A stretch of 35,941 nucleotides of DNA from Phycisphaerales bacterium (GCA_029260315.1 JAJDDM010000046.1:1-35941), one strand, 5' to 3'. Positions 14,621 to 24,353 are shown, counted from the first letter of the stretch. Notes: generated by a model from the sequence alone, not told the origin. Program-made: numbers and translations.

Positions 14621-17187
14621 GCCCGCACCTCCGTGCCGCGCTGCACATCCCGCTCCATCTTCACGAGCATCCGCTTCACCCGCTGCTCCCACGTCTCGCT
14701 GCTCACCGTCGTCGCCCGCATGCTCTCAGCAAACAGCGGGAACGCCAGCGGCGACACCGTCCGCGGCAGAACCATCACCAGCCTACGCCCCGCGCACCCC
14801 TCCAGCACCTCCAAGAGCCGCCGAAACTCGAGCTGACCCTCCACCACCTCCCGCCGAGCCTGCGCCAGCAGCAGATTCCCCGGATCGAACTCGCTGAAGA
14901 CGTCGTAGAACATGTCACTCGACGCCTGCATGTGCCGCATCGGTTTGGCCTGCCCCGGAAACCCCTCGTGGGTCAGCCCCGCGATCCGCGCGATCTCCCG
15001 AAACTGCCGCCGAGCGATCTGGCTCTCGTCGATCGACGCGACCAGGTCCTCCGCCAGCCCCTCGACCGACAGCGCCTCGCGCCAGCCCGCCTCATCCAGT
15101 TCCAGATCCTCCTCACTCACCAGCTCGATGCCGTAGTCGTTCACCACCGCCGTGATCGACCGCTCCCTCCCCCGGCTCAGCCGCAGACACAGCACGGCGC
15201 CGAGCCCCTCGTGCGCCAGCCGCCCGCCAAAGGGAAACAGAAACGCATGATGCCCGTCCTTCGTGCGAATCGTCTCGATCAGCAGTTCGCCAACCCTCGG
15301 CAGCCGGCTCAGCTCCGCCTGCAACTCCAGCAGCGGGCGCACGCACTCCATCTCCGCGCCCTCGAACCGCCCCGCCGAGGCGTCGCTCAGCCGCTCGCGC
15401 ATCGCCTCGGAAAGCTGCGTCGAAAGCGGCATCTTCCCCCCGTGCCACCTCGGCACCGTCGCGCTCCGCCCCCGCGCCTGCCGCACCGTCGCCGTCATCT
15501 CCCGAAGTCGCACCAGCTCCAGCACATGCCCCGCGAACACGAACCGCTCGCCGACGCGCACCTTGCCGATGAACGACTCCTCAATCGACCCCAGCACCCG
15601 CCCGTTTCCATACTTCACGCGCACCATCGCGTCCGAGACGATCGTCCCGATCCCAAGCCGATGCCGCGTCGCGATCCGCCGGCTCGCGACCTTCCACCGC
15701 CCCTCGTCCGCCGAGATCCGCGCATAGTCCGGATACGCCCCCAGCGTCTCGCCGCCCTTCTCCACGAAATCCATCGCCCAGCGCCACTCACGATCGCTCA
15801 GCTCGCGATAGCAGTAGCACGACCGCACCTCGCGCTCCAGCTCCGCTTCATCGAACCCCCCGCCCCCAACCGACCCGCCCATCGACGCCGTCACCAGGTG
15901 CTGGCTCAACACATCCAGCGGCTTGTCGATCACCCGGCGCTGCTCGATCTGCCCACCCACGATCGCCGCGCGCGCCGACGCGAACTCAATCAGCTCCAGC
16001 GCGTGCGCCGGCACGCACACGATCCGGCTCACCGCCCCTGGCTGGTGCCCGCTCCGCCCCGCCCGCTGCACCAGCCTCGCGACCCCCTTCGGACTGCCCA
16101 CCTGCACCACCTGATCCACCGGCGAGAAATCCACCCCCAGATCCAGACTCGACGTACACACCACGCAGCGCAACGCCGAGTCTCGCTCGCGCAGCATCCG
16201 CTCAACCTCCTGGCGGATCTCCCGATCCAGCGACCCGTGATGCAGCGCGATCGCCCCCAGCAGGTCCGGCCGGGCCCGATTCAAATCCCGAAACCAGATC
16301 TCCGCCTGCGAGCGCGTGTTCGTGAACAGCAGCGTCGTCTGCGCCCGATCGATCAACTCGCCGACGCGATCGACCAGCTTCGTCCCCAGATGCCCCGCCC
16401 ACGGGAACCGCTCGATCGCCCCCGGCAGCACCGTCTCTACAACGATTTCCTTCGGCGCGATCCCCCGCACCATCGCCGGCTCGGGCCCATCCACCCCCAC
16501 CAGCGCCCGCGCCGCCTCCTCCAGATTCCCCAACGTCGCGCTCAACCCCCACGTCCGAGCCTCCGGCGCGATCGTCCGCAACCGGCTCAGCGCCAGCTCC
16601 GTCTGCACGCCGCGCTTGGTTCCGAGCAGCTCGTGCCACTCATCGACCACGACCGCCCGAAGCGACCGCATCGCCCGCGCGCTCTCCGGAAACGAAAGCA
16701 GGATCGTCAGACTCTCCGGCGTCGTCACCAGCACCGTCGGCAGCCGCGTCCTCTGCCGCGCCTTCACTGCGCTCGACGTATCCCCCGTCCGCTTCTCGAC
16801 GCTCCACCCCAGCCCCATCTCCCCGATCGGCCCGCGCAGCGACTTCAGCGTGTCGTTCGCCAGCGCCCGCATCGGCGTGATCCACAGCACCCGCGCCGCC
16901 TCGACGTTCCCATTCCCGTGCCACCGACCACGGCTTTGCGCGGTTGGTGCTTCCTCGCCTGACGCCGGCAGGGAACACCAACCGCGCAAAGCAGCGGTGG
17001 GTGGCACGCCCTCCCCCAAAAACTCCAGCACCGCCCCGAACAACGCCGCCAGCGTCTTGCCCGTCCCCGTCGGCGCATGGATCAACCCGGACCGCCCCGC
17101 CAGATACGCCCCCCACGCCTCGCGCTGAAACGCAAACGGCGACCACCCCCGCTCCGCGAACCACTGTTCCAACGCGCCCGAATCCAT
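14617..17187 (-). CDS. Ligase-associated DEXH-box DNA helicase (Lhr family)
   Basis: An 856-residue SF2 helicase of the Lhr-like, ligase-associated type. The start MDSGALEQWFAERGWSPFAFQREAW leads into Walker A HAPTGTGKT (about 37-45). Motif Ia is WITPMRALA, motif Ib TTPESL (155-160), and motif II the DEWH box at 182-185. Motif III is SATLGN. LLFTNTRSQAEIWF and VCTSSLDLGVDFSPVDQVVQVGSPKGVARLVQRAGRSGH are motifs IV-VI, followed by the winged-helix and Lhr-core C-terminal part. Residues 61-90, between Walker A and motif Ia, are encoded exactly by a 90-bp palindromic repeat doublet and are not part of the family. pdeM follows with a 4-bp overlap. The usual ligase and exonuclease partners are not next to the pair. 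Confidence 0.9.
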   Translation of the reverse strand: MDSGALEQWFAERGWSPFAFQREAWGAYLAGRSGLIHAPTGTGKTLAALFGAVLEFLGEGVPPTAALRGWCSLPASGEEAPTAQSRGRWHGNGNVEAARVLWITPMRALANDTLKSLRGPIGEMGLGWSVEKRTGDTSSAVKARQRTRLPTVLVTTPESLTILLSFPESARAMRSLRAVVVDEWHELLGTKRGVQTELALSRLRTIAPEARTWGLSATLGNLEEAARALVGVDGPEPAMVRGIAPKEIVVETVLPGAIERFPWAGHLGTKLVDRVGELIDRAQTTLLFTNTRSQAEIWFRDLNRARPDLLGAIALHHGSLDREIRQEVERMLRERDSALRCVVCTSSLDLGVDFSPVDQVVQVGSPKGVARLVQRAGRSGHQPGAVSRIVCVPAHALELIEFASARAAIVGGQIEQRRVIDKPLDVLSQHLVTASMGGSVGGGGFDEAELEREVRSCYCYRELSDREWRWAMDFVEKGGETLGAYPDYARISADEGRWKVASRRIATRHRLGIGTIVSDAMVRVKYGNGRVLGSIEESFIGKVRVGERFVFAGHVLELVRLREMTATVRQARGRSATVPRWHGGKMPLSTQLSEAMRERLSDASAGRFEGAEMECVRPLLELQAELSRLPRVGELLIETIRTKDGHHAFLFPFGGRLAHEGLGAVLCLRLSRGRERSITAVVNDYGIELVSEEDLELDEAGWREALSVEGLAEDLVASIDESQIARRQFREIARIAGLTHEGFPGQAKPMRHMQASSDMFYDVFSEFDPGNLLLAQARREVVEGQLEFRRLLEVLEGCAGRRLVMVLPRTVSPLAFPLFAESMRATTVSSETWEQRVKRMLVKMERDVQRGTEVRA
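16918..17007. repeat. 90-bp R1 repeat doublet (REPIN-like) in frame inside the helicase gene
   Basis: Two R1 palindromes face each other. One starts GTGCCACCGACCACGG and reads to CGGTTGGTGCTTCC. The other reads GGGAACACCAACCGCG and ends GGTGGGTGGCAC. The segment is 90 bp, exactly 30 codons, with no stop in the helicase frame. This is the classic arrangement of a two-REP mobile unit (REPIN). Confidence 0.78.
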
Positions 17188-17212
17188 CCGCCCATTGTTC
17201 GCCCACCGCGCC

Positions 17213-17247
17213 CATCACAGGCCCGACCGTGAGAAAGGGCGTCTACC
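17213..17247 (+). repeat. R5 repeat upstream of the helicase gene
   Basis: ATCACAGGCCCGACCGTGAG followed by AAAGGGCGTCTACC. It lies in the 202-bp divergent gap between the helicase and galK. Nothing else recognisable is seen in that gap. Confidence 0.62.
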
Positions 17248-17389
17248 CGTTCTCCCAGCCCTCCCAGGCCTCGTTGCTCCCAAGCGATGACCCATCGTCC
17301 AACGACGCGTCCATCACGACTCCCGCTGTTCGTGCTCGCTCTCTCTCTAATCCGCCATCTGCGTTCTGCGCTCTCGCTATCGTCTTCCA

Positions 17390-18514
17390 ATGCCAGACCC
17401 CGCCGCGACCGCCCGCGCCGCCTTCATCGCCGCCTTCCACCGAGAACCCACCGCCGGCGCCCTCGCCCCCGCCCGCGTCAACCTCCTCGGCGACCACACC
17501 GACTACAACGCCGGCCTCGCCATCCCCATCGCGATCGATCGCACATGCGCCTGCTGGGTCGCGACCGCCGATGACCCGATCATTCGCGCATTCGCGATCG
17601 ACAAGGACGGGACGGCCACCTGCCCGACAGGCCGCTCCAACGCACTCGAGCTGCGCAACCAACTCGCCCCATGGGCGAGGCTCGCGTGCGGCGCCGCGGC
17701 GATCACGCTCGATTACCTCAAACAATCCCGCGGCGTTCATCTCGCGTTCTCCTCCGATATCCCGCCAGGCAGCGGCCTCTCCTCCAGCGCCGCCATCTGC
17801 ATCAGCATCGCCACCGCCATCGAATCCGCGTGCAACACCACCATTGACCCACTCACCCTCGCCCGCCTCTGCCAACGAACCGAGCACGAGTTCGCCCATA
17901 CCCCCTGCGGCCTGCTCGACCAGCTCGCCATCCTCCACGCCCGCGAACACTGCGCCCTGCGCATCAACTTCGCCGACCTCACCCTCGAGCACGTCCCTAT
18001 CCCCCCCGCCGCCCGCTTCTGCCTCATCGACACCAACACCACCCACGACAACGCCTCCGGCGAGTACGCCGCGCGCCGCCGGGCCTGCGAATCCCTCGCC
18101 CGCGAGCTCAACCTCCCCAGCGTCAGCGCCATCGACCCCGATCGCATCAACCACGAGTGCGCGCACAACGACGACCATCGCTGGCGTCTCGCCCGTCATG
18201 TGGTTACCGAGAACGCCCGCGTCGACGCCTTCGCCGAAGCCCTCGCCGCCGCCGACCTCCCCCGCGCTGGCGAGATCATGAATGAGAGCCACGCCTCGCT
18301 CGCCAACGACTACAACGTCTCCCTCCCTGCCATCGACACCCTCGCCGAGCGCGTCCGCAACACCCCCGGCGTCCTCGGCTGCCGCCTCACCGGCGCAGGC
18401 CTCGGCGGCTCCCTCGTCGCCCTCACCGACGCCCCCGACACCATCCACACCCTCGCCCAACTCGCCCCGGCAAAGCGAATCACGCCAGGAACCGGACGCC
18501 AAACTCTTTCATAG
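17390..18514 (+). CDS. galK: Galactokinase
   Basis: A GHMP kinase phosphorylating galactose to galactose 1-phosphate, the entry to the Leloir pathway. The family signature is APARVNLLGDHTDYNAGLAIPIAI (residues 27-50). The ATP-binding GHMP motif is DIPPGSGLSSSAAI. The C-terminal motif is GCRLTGAGLGGSLVAL. The length of 374 aa is typical. In the signature the usual GEHTDY Glu, which contacts galactose, is Asp35, a conservative change that might alter sugar choice. ATG at 17390 begins the family similarity. No good ribosome binding site is visible. No galT, galE or transporter is adjacent. Confidence 0.9.
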   Translation: MPDPAATARAAFIAAFHREPTAGALAPARVNLLGDHTDYNAGLAIPIAIDRTCACWVATADDPIIRAFAIDKDGTATCPTGRSNALELRNQLAPWARLACGAAAITLDYLKQSRGVHLAFSSDIPPGSGLSSSAAICISIATAIESACNTTIDPLTLARLCQRTEHEFAHTPCGLLDQLAILHAREHCALRINFADLTLEHVPIPPAARFCLIDTNTTHDNASGEYAARRRACESLARELNLPSVSAIDPDRINHECAHNDDHRWRLARHVVTENARVDAFAEALAAADLPRAGEIMNESHASLANDYNVSLPAIDTLAERVRNTPGVLGCRLTGAGLGGSLVALTDAPDTIHTLAQLAPAKRITPGTGRQTLS

Positions 18515-18649
18515 TTTCTCTGTGGTGAGAACTCCTACGAAATCGCGACGCCCGATCAGAATGGATAGCCCGCGCTGCGCGCCCCACGCTCCTACCTCGC
18601 TCGCGCTTCGGGCTCGTATCGATCAAAGTCGTCGAGACGGATCGATCGG

Positions 18650-19933
18650 CTAGTTCCCGCGATGCCCGCTGACCGACGCGCTCTTGAGATTGAACCGGAT
18701 CGACTGGAACGCCCCGCGGTCGGGCCCCTGCGGGAACACCGCCCAGCCCCAGAACCCCGGCGCGTTGCTCGCGCTGTACGACCGCACCGTCGTCGGCGGG
18801 AAGAAGTGGAACGTGAACGGCACGATGCTGTCCAGCTCGTCGTTGGTCCCGAAAAACTTCTGCGGGCGCTCCATGAAGTTGCGAGGCATGCGGTTGCCCC
18901 CCGCCTCGCGCATCCGCGCCGGGTCGACGGGGATCCACGTTACCGTCCCGTCGCGCTCGTCGTACAGCGCGAACTCGACCCACGCCCGCAGCTCCTCGTC
19001 GGCGTTGCCGCGCAGGATGCCCTCGAGCTCCTCCTCGTCCTCGTCCTCGATGCCGTACCCGCACACGATCCGCGCCGGCAGCCCCACCTCGCGATAGACC
19101 GCGCACAGCAGCATCGCCATGTCGAACTGCGAGCCGCGCCGGCGCTTGGCCGTCGTCACGGGCGCCTGGAGCTGCACGCCCTCGAACATCTCGGACGATC
19201 CGCCGCGCTGCGGGAACGCAAGGCCCTGCCCGGTCACCTGCACATGCTGCATGACGTTCCCGGCGAGCCACTTGGCAAGCTCCACCGGCTTGATCGTCTT
19301 GGGATCGTTGCCGTCGGTCCATCGCTTGATCAGATCCTGGATCGGCGCGATGTCGTACGGCCCCTGCATGGGGTCGTAATCCAGATATGGGATCTGCACG
19401 AACGTTGACTTCAGGACATCGGGAAAGTCCTTCTGGGGCCACTCGACCTCCATCGCCTCGGCCTCATGGAACATCGTCTCGTAGCTCGTCACGGTCATGG
19501 ACGTGCTCAGCTCCATCTCGCGAGCGACGTACTTCTCGCCCTTGGGCGCCTCGACGATCCACACGCCGTAGCTCGCGCCCGCGGGAAAATCGTCCTCCAT
19601 CTTGAACCGGGTCTTGATGTCGCGATCGTCGAACTCGACCGTGCCCGTCGCCTTCTTCGTCTCGTGGCTGGAGCTTCTCATCGCCATCGGGAAGACGATG
19701 AACGCCTGGCTGATGTTCCAGCGATCGATCTCCAGGGCCTGCTTCTGGCCGCGCTGGCGGCTGTTGTCCCACGCCTGGATCCGTACCTCGCCGTCGAGAA
19801 TCCGCGTCTTGGGGTTCTTCTGCTCCAGATAGCGGGTGTTGGGCTGCCCGGCACGCTGGGCGCTGGCAACGCACCCCAGCGCGATCGTCGAGATCAGGCA
19901 GGTCAGGACGTGACGCGAGCGGATGGTGGGCAT
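18650..19933 (-). CDS. Secreted transglutaminase-fold protein lacking catalytic Cys and His
   Basis: A 427-residue exported protein. MPTIRSRHVLTCLISTIALGCVASA is a signal peptide, and GGAG lies upstream of the ATG at 19933. Residues 45-165 form a beta-rich N-terminal domain. Residues 195-345 match the transglutaminase core, with RRRGSQFDMAMLLCAVYREVGLPARIVCGYG, LRAWVEFALYDERDGTVTWIPVDPAR and a long loop. At the nucleophile position the family Cys is Gln269 (GSQFDMA instead of G-x-C-x-x-x-A). The His of HAWVE is Arg316. Only Asp337 of the triad remains. It is therefore probably a non-catalytic binding or scaffolding protein. fumC diverges upstream. Confidence 0.78.
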   Translation of the reverse strand: MPTIRSRHVLTCLISTIALGCVASAQRAGQPNTRYLEQKNPKTRILDGEVRIQAWDNSRQRGQKQALEIDRWNISQAFIVFPMAMRSSSHETKKATGTVEFDDRDIKTRFKMEDDFPAGASYGVWIVEAPKGEKYVAREMELSTSMTVTSYETMFHEAEAMEVEWPQKDFPDVLKSTFVQIPYLDYDPMQGPYDIAPIQDLIKRWTDGNDPKTIKPVELAKWLAGNVMQHVQVTGQGLAFPQRGGSSEMFEGVQLQAPVTTAKRRRGSQFDMAMLLCAVYREVGLPARIVCGYGIEDEDEEELEGILRGNADEELRAWVEFALYDERDGTVTWIPVDPARMREAGGNRMPRNFMERPQKFFGTNDELDSIVPFTFHFFPPTTVRSYSASNAPGFWGWAVFPQGPDRGAFQSIRFNLKSASVSGHRGN

Positions 19934-20061
19934 TTGATTCTCCTGTCACGAGGGTACGCGCACGGGCATCGCCCGGGCTCCCCCCCTCCTATACGACGCC
20001 CCCGCCCCCCGGGGGTTCCGCTGGGTTCAGAATCGGCTTGAGCAGCCGGGATCGGAGCATC

Positions 20062-21523
<1,462 letters not shown>

Positions 21524-21525
<2 letters not shown>

Positions 21526-21935
21526 CGCGGCGCCGCACTCAGAGGCCCTGGCGCAAGCCTGGGCTCGGTCCCATCCGATCGTGCCGTGGTATGAGCGAGT
21601 CTTCGAGCGCATGCCACGCCGAGCGTGCAATCGCGCCCGAACACCGTGCCACCAACCGCTGCTCTGAGCGGTTGGTGATGCGAGTGCCGTTTCAACACCC
21701 GCGCACAGATGAACATCGTGCCCGCAACGCATAGCCGCGCAAAGCCGCGGCCATGCCACCCGCCGCGGGGACAACGCGGTGTCGTACTCAGAGGCCCTGG
21801 CGCAAGCCTGGGCTCGGTCCCATCCGATCGTGCCGTGGTATGAGCGAGTCATCGAGCGAATGCCACGCCGAACGCCCGACCACGCAAGAATACCGTGCCA
21901 CCAACCGCTGCTCTGAGCGGTTGGTGCCAGACTCT
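21524..21935 (+). repeat. Imperfect 249-bp tandem duplication made of R3, R2 and R1 repeats
   Basis: The 497-bp gap 21526-22022 holds no gene. Starting at the fumC stop, a module recurs at offset 249: R3 (AGAGGCCCTGGCGCAAGCCT at 21541 and 21790), R2 (21581-21619 and 21830-21869) and R1 (21646-21677 and 21895-21926). Between the copies, at about 21734-21760, sits a partial palindrome AGCCGCGCAAAGCCGCGGC. The rest (21936-22022) shows nothing recognisable. Confidence 0.72.
21646..21677. repeat. R1 palindromic repeat (copy after fumC)
   Basis: The stem ACCAACCGCT / AGCGGTTGGT around GCTCTG, with flanking GTGCC. It is identical in the 32-bp core to the copy at 21895-21926 and to the tandem copies at the right window edge. 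Confidence 0.75.
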
Positions 21936-22022
21936 CACGACACGTCGATTCCCGAGATTCCTCGGCCGATCGCACCGATCGCCTAAAGCGGCGGTCTATG
22001 ACACGGGTCGCACGATGACCGT

Positions 22023-22742
22023 CTACTGATCGACCTCAAACCACGCCCTGAACACCGACACCTGCGGCGTCTTGCTCCCCCACTTGATCGCCACGTTCGA
22101 CATCGTGAACGGCTCATTGGCCAGTTCGAACCGCTCGGCGCTCACCTCGATCTCGATGCTGTTCGGATCCAGACCCTCGAACTCGATCTGCTCCTCAGCC
22201 GACGCGCGCAACGCCGCGTCGTACTCCGCCAGGATCCGATTCTCGAGCATCGACTCCAACTCGCCATGGCTCTGATCGGTGAACCGAGCGGTGATATCCC
22301 GTCCCGCCGCAAAGTCCGCCCATGTGCCCGAAACCAGCTCGAGTTCCATCCGCTGTTTCACCTCGAACGGAGTCCCCTCTTCGCTGAGATAGTTGTGCTC
22401 CATGAGCACGAAGTACCGGTCCCCCTGCTTTCGCAGGCGCAATCGGTCGTACTCACCCGCCGACGCATCGGGCAGAGAGTTGTCGGTCTCCGACTCCGTG
22501 AACGTGTCGCCCTCGGAGGTCCGCCAGGTCAACTTATAGTCGAATCGGCTGCTGGCGATCTCATAGTTCACGCCATCGAGGCTCACATACTGCTCGTCGT
22601 AGGACTCGATGACCTCCTCGTGCTCGATCCACCAGGTCTGCGTGCCGCCGCCCATCGGCTCGCAACCGCCGAGCGCCAGCGCCGCCGCGACCATTGCTCC
22701 CCACGACCGCACCAACGACGAACCAAACTTCATCACCCGCAT
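22023..22742 (-). CDS. Lipoprotein of unknown function
   Basis: A 239-residue predicted lipoprotein. The start at 22742 is supported by GGGAGG seven bases upstream. The signal MRVMKFGSSLVRSWGAMVAAALALGGC ends in lipobox LGGC. The mature part begins EPMGGGTQTWWIEHEEVIESYDEQ and looks beta-rich and acidic. A helical segment ESMLENRILAEYDAALRASAEEQIEFEGLD precedes a C-terminal strand (TPQVSVFRAWFEVDQ). No catalytic motif is recognised. It lies 103 bp downstream of the dehydratase on the same strand and may share its transcript. I do not recognise the family. Confidence 0.72.
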   Translation of the reverse strand: MRVMKFGSSLVRSWGAMVAAALALGGCEPMGGGTQTWWIEHEEVIESYDEQYVSLDGVNYEIASSRFDYKLTWRTSEGDTFTESETDNSLPDASAGEYDRLRLRKQGDRYFVLMEHNYLSEEGTPFEVKQRMELELVSGTWADFAAGRDITARFTDQSHGELESMLENRILAEYDAALRASAEEQIEFEGLDPNSIEIEVSAERFELANEPFTMSNVAIKWGSKTPQVSVFRAWFEVDQ

Positions 22743-22845
22743 CCGAGCGCCTCCCATGGAAAGGCCCCAGACTAACCATCCGTGCGAGCGAACGCAACAA
22801 CACTTCGAACTCTGAGCTTCGACACAAAAGTGTGCCCGTGGCGGC

Positions 22846-23844
22846 TCATTCGCCCAACAAATGAGCCAGGCGATCCAGATCCACATTCCCCCCCGACAAA
22901 ATCACCCCAACCCGCGTCCCCGCGATCTCATTTCCCCGCTCTCTCGCCACCGCCTCCAACCCCGCAAGCCCCAACCCCCCCGTCGGCTCGATCACCTGCT
23001 TCAGCGACCCCATCACCACCCGCATCGCCTCGACCAACGCCGCATCCGGCACGCACAGCATCTCGTCCACATGCTGCAACACCATCGGGAACGTGTACTT
23101 GCCCAGATACGGCGTCCTCGCCCCATCGGCGATCGTCTCCGGATTCTCCACCGTGTGCAGCGTCCTAGTCTCAAAGCTCCGGCACGCATCGTCGGCAGCC
23201 TCGGGCTCCACCCCTACCACCCGGCAAAGCGGGCTCATCGTCTCGGCGCAGATCGCGCTGCCGCTGAGCAGCCCCCCGCCGCCGCAGCAGACGAACAGCC
23301 AGTCCAGCTCGCCGACGTCCTCGAACAGCTCCATCGCCGCGGTCCCCTGCCCGGCGATGATGTTCGGATGGTCGTACGGCGGGATCAGACACATCCCCCG
23401 CTCCTCAATAATCTGCCTGGCCAGATCCTCGCGCGTGATCCGCTCGCGCTCGTACTGCACGACCTCGCTTCCCTCTGGCGCACGCTCCAACCGCCGACGC
23501 ACCGCCTCGAGCTTCACCCTCGGCGCATCGCTCGGCATGATGATCGTCGCCCGCACGCCGAGAAGCCCCGCCGCCAGCGCCATCGCCTGGGCGTGGTTCC
23601 CGCTGCTGAAGGTGATCACGCCGGCCTCGCGCTGCGCTCCGCTGAGCAGGCTCATCGCGTTGAACGCTCCTCGGAACTTGAACGCCCCGGTCCGCTGCAA
23701 GTTCTCGCACTTGAAGAAGACCTCGGCGTCGAACCACTCGTTGATCGTCTCCTCAGCAAGCACCGGCGTGCGATGATGCACCCCCCGCAGACGCTCCGCC
23801 GCCACGCGGATCTCCCGATAACTCACGGCACGGGCGAGCGACAT
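22846..23844 (-). CDS. Threonine/serine dehydratase (PLP fold type II)
   Basis: A PLP enzyme of the threonine dehydratase / serine racemase group. The 332 residues show the PLP lysine K56 in RTGAFKFRGAFNA, SSGNHAQAMALAAGLLGVRATIIMP, the phosphate-binding CCGGGGLLSG, and LSGGNVDL near the C-terminus. There is no ACT regulatory domain, so it resembles catabolic TdcB or serine racemase rather than long IlvA. The ATG at 23844 (MSLARAVSYREI) starts the similarity. No strong ribosome binding site is seen. A rho-independent-like terminator at 23972-24010 lies upstream on the same strand, separating this gene from a predicted structured RNA or possibly acting as an attenuator for it. Confidence 0.88.
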   Translation of the reverse strand: MSLARAVSYREIRVAAERLRGVHHRTPVLAEETINEWFDAEVFFKCENLQRTGAFKFRGAFNAMSLLSGAQREAGVITFSSGNHAQAMALAAGLLGVRATIIMPSDAPRVKLEAVRRRLERAPEGSEVVQYERERITREDLARQIIEERGMCLIPPYDHPNIIAGQGTAAMELFEDVGELDWLFVCCGGGGLLSGSAICAETMSPLCRVVGVEPEAADDACRSFETRTLHTVENPETIADGARTPYLGKYTFPMVLQHVDEMLCVPDAALVEAMRVVMGSLKQVIEPTGGLGLAGLEAVARERGNEIAGTRVGVILSGGNVDLDRLAHLLGE

Positions 23845-23971
23845 GTCGGGCGTTTCGGACAACGGGGGCGATCCTAGCGGCAGGAGCCTGGGCAATCGAT
23901 CCGGAGCAGACAACCACCTATCGGTTCGATCGCGCCGCCACCCTCTCGCGACCACATTCTCATTACCGCCC

Positions 23972-24010
23972 AAACGAAAGCCGCCGGCCCGCGATTCGCG
24001 AGCCGGCGGC
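23972..24010 (-). terminator. Intrinsic terminator of the predicted RNA upstream of the dehydratase
   Basis: On the minus strand the GCCGCCGGC arm (24010-24002) pairs with the GCCGGCGGC arm (23988-23980), with an inner CGC/GCG pairing. TTTCGTTT follows. It is the strongest hairpin in the region. Confidence 0.72.
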
Positions 24011-24075
24011 GCTGAATATGTCATCCGTAGGTGATGACCGGGGCTGCGCCAACGGCAAACCCGTCGGCGTGCCGC

Positions 24076-24117
24076 CTATCTCGGGCACAGCCCCCGTGCA
24101 CAGTCAACCTGATTCAC
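24076..24117 (-). CDS. Possible 13-codon leader peptide with an extreme Shine-Dalgarno site
   Basis: GTG at 24117 is preceded seven bases upstream by AAGGAGG, itself part of a 13-base perfect match to the anti-Shine-Dalgarno end of 16S rRNA. The frame reads MNQVDCARGLCPR and stops at TAG. Stable hairpins and a terminator follow before the dehydratase gene, as in an attenuation leader. No run of Ile, Thr or Ser codons is present, so classical attenuation is not supported. It may be fortuitous within a structured RNA. Confidence 0.35.
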   Translation of the reverse strand: MNQVDCARGLCPR

Positions 24118-24323
24118 TAGATCACCTCCTTACGCAGAGCCCTGCCCAGCCGTCGCGGTCGTTGCCCACCGCCGCCGGGCTCCATTCCCCGGGCCGTCAC
24201 CCGGGGCACATCGCCCACAAGGCCGATCCCGCAGGACCGGCCCTCCGGTCGTCGCGCCCCCGCTCGGGCGGCCCGCAGCGGGTTCTCCGCCGGGCCTCAT
24301 CCCCGCGCTGGTCGCGCGATGGA

Positions 24324-24353
24324 AGTATATCGAACACCGCACACACCCCGCAA
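24324..24353 (-). promoter_or_regulatory. Possible promoter of the structured RNA
   Basis: Minus-strand TATACT (24329-24324), with TTGCGG (24353-24348) 18 bp upstream as a weak -35. The -10 hexamer equals that of the strong promoter at 12129-12134. Confidence 0.45.

Larger units (their letters stand above)
23972..24317 (-). ncRNA. Candidate structured RNA (about 345 nt) with complement to the 16S rRNA 3' end
   Basis: A TATACT box lies at one end and an intrinsic terminator at the other, with no conserved protein in between. The minus-strand RNA would form many stable helices: ACCGG-AGGG-CCGGT, CCCCGGG-TGACGG-CCCGGGG, GCAG-GGCT-CTGC, CGCCGACGG-GTTTG-CCGTTGGCG, and an enclosing GGGGCTG/CAGCCCC stem. 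At 24132-24120 it reads TAAGGAGGTGATC, which pairs perfectly with the 13 bases GATCACCTCCTTA at the E. coli-type 16S 3' end. Downstream, ATCACCT (about 24035) could mask this site. Signatures of RNase P, tmRNA and SRP RNA are absent. Identity unknown. Confidence 0.55.

Noticed and set aside
19934-20061. Regulatory site between the transglutaminase-fold gene and fumC
   Set aside because: There are short GC palindromes (GGGCATCGCCCGGG, CCCCCGGGGG), but nothing that separates them from background in this GC-rich DNA.
24109-24135. 3' end of a 16S rRNA gene on the plus strand (GATCACCTCCTTA)
   Set aside because: Only the last 13 bases match. The preceding helix-45 sequence and the rest of the rRNA are missing, so it is not an rRNA gene fragment. 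It is kept as an anti-16S complement on the other strand.
24000-24330. RNase P RNA, tmRNA or SRP RNA at the structured locus
   Set aside because: The size suits RNase P or tmRNA, but GAGGAAAGTCC and ACAGAA (RNase P), a tag frame or T-loop (tmRNA), and GGAAGNAGC (SRP) are not present on either strand.
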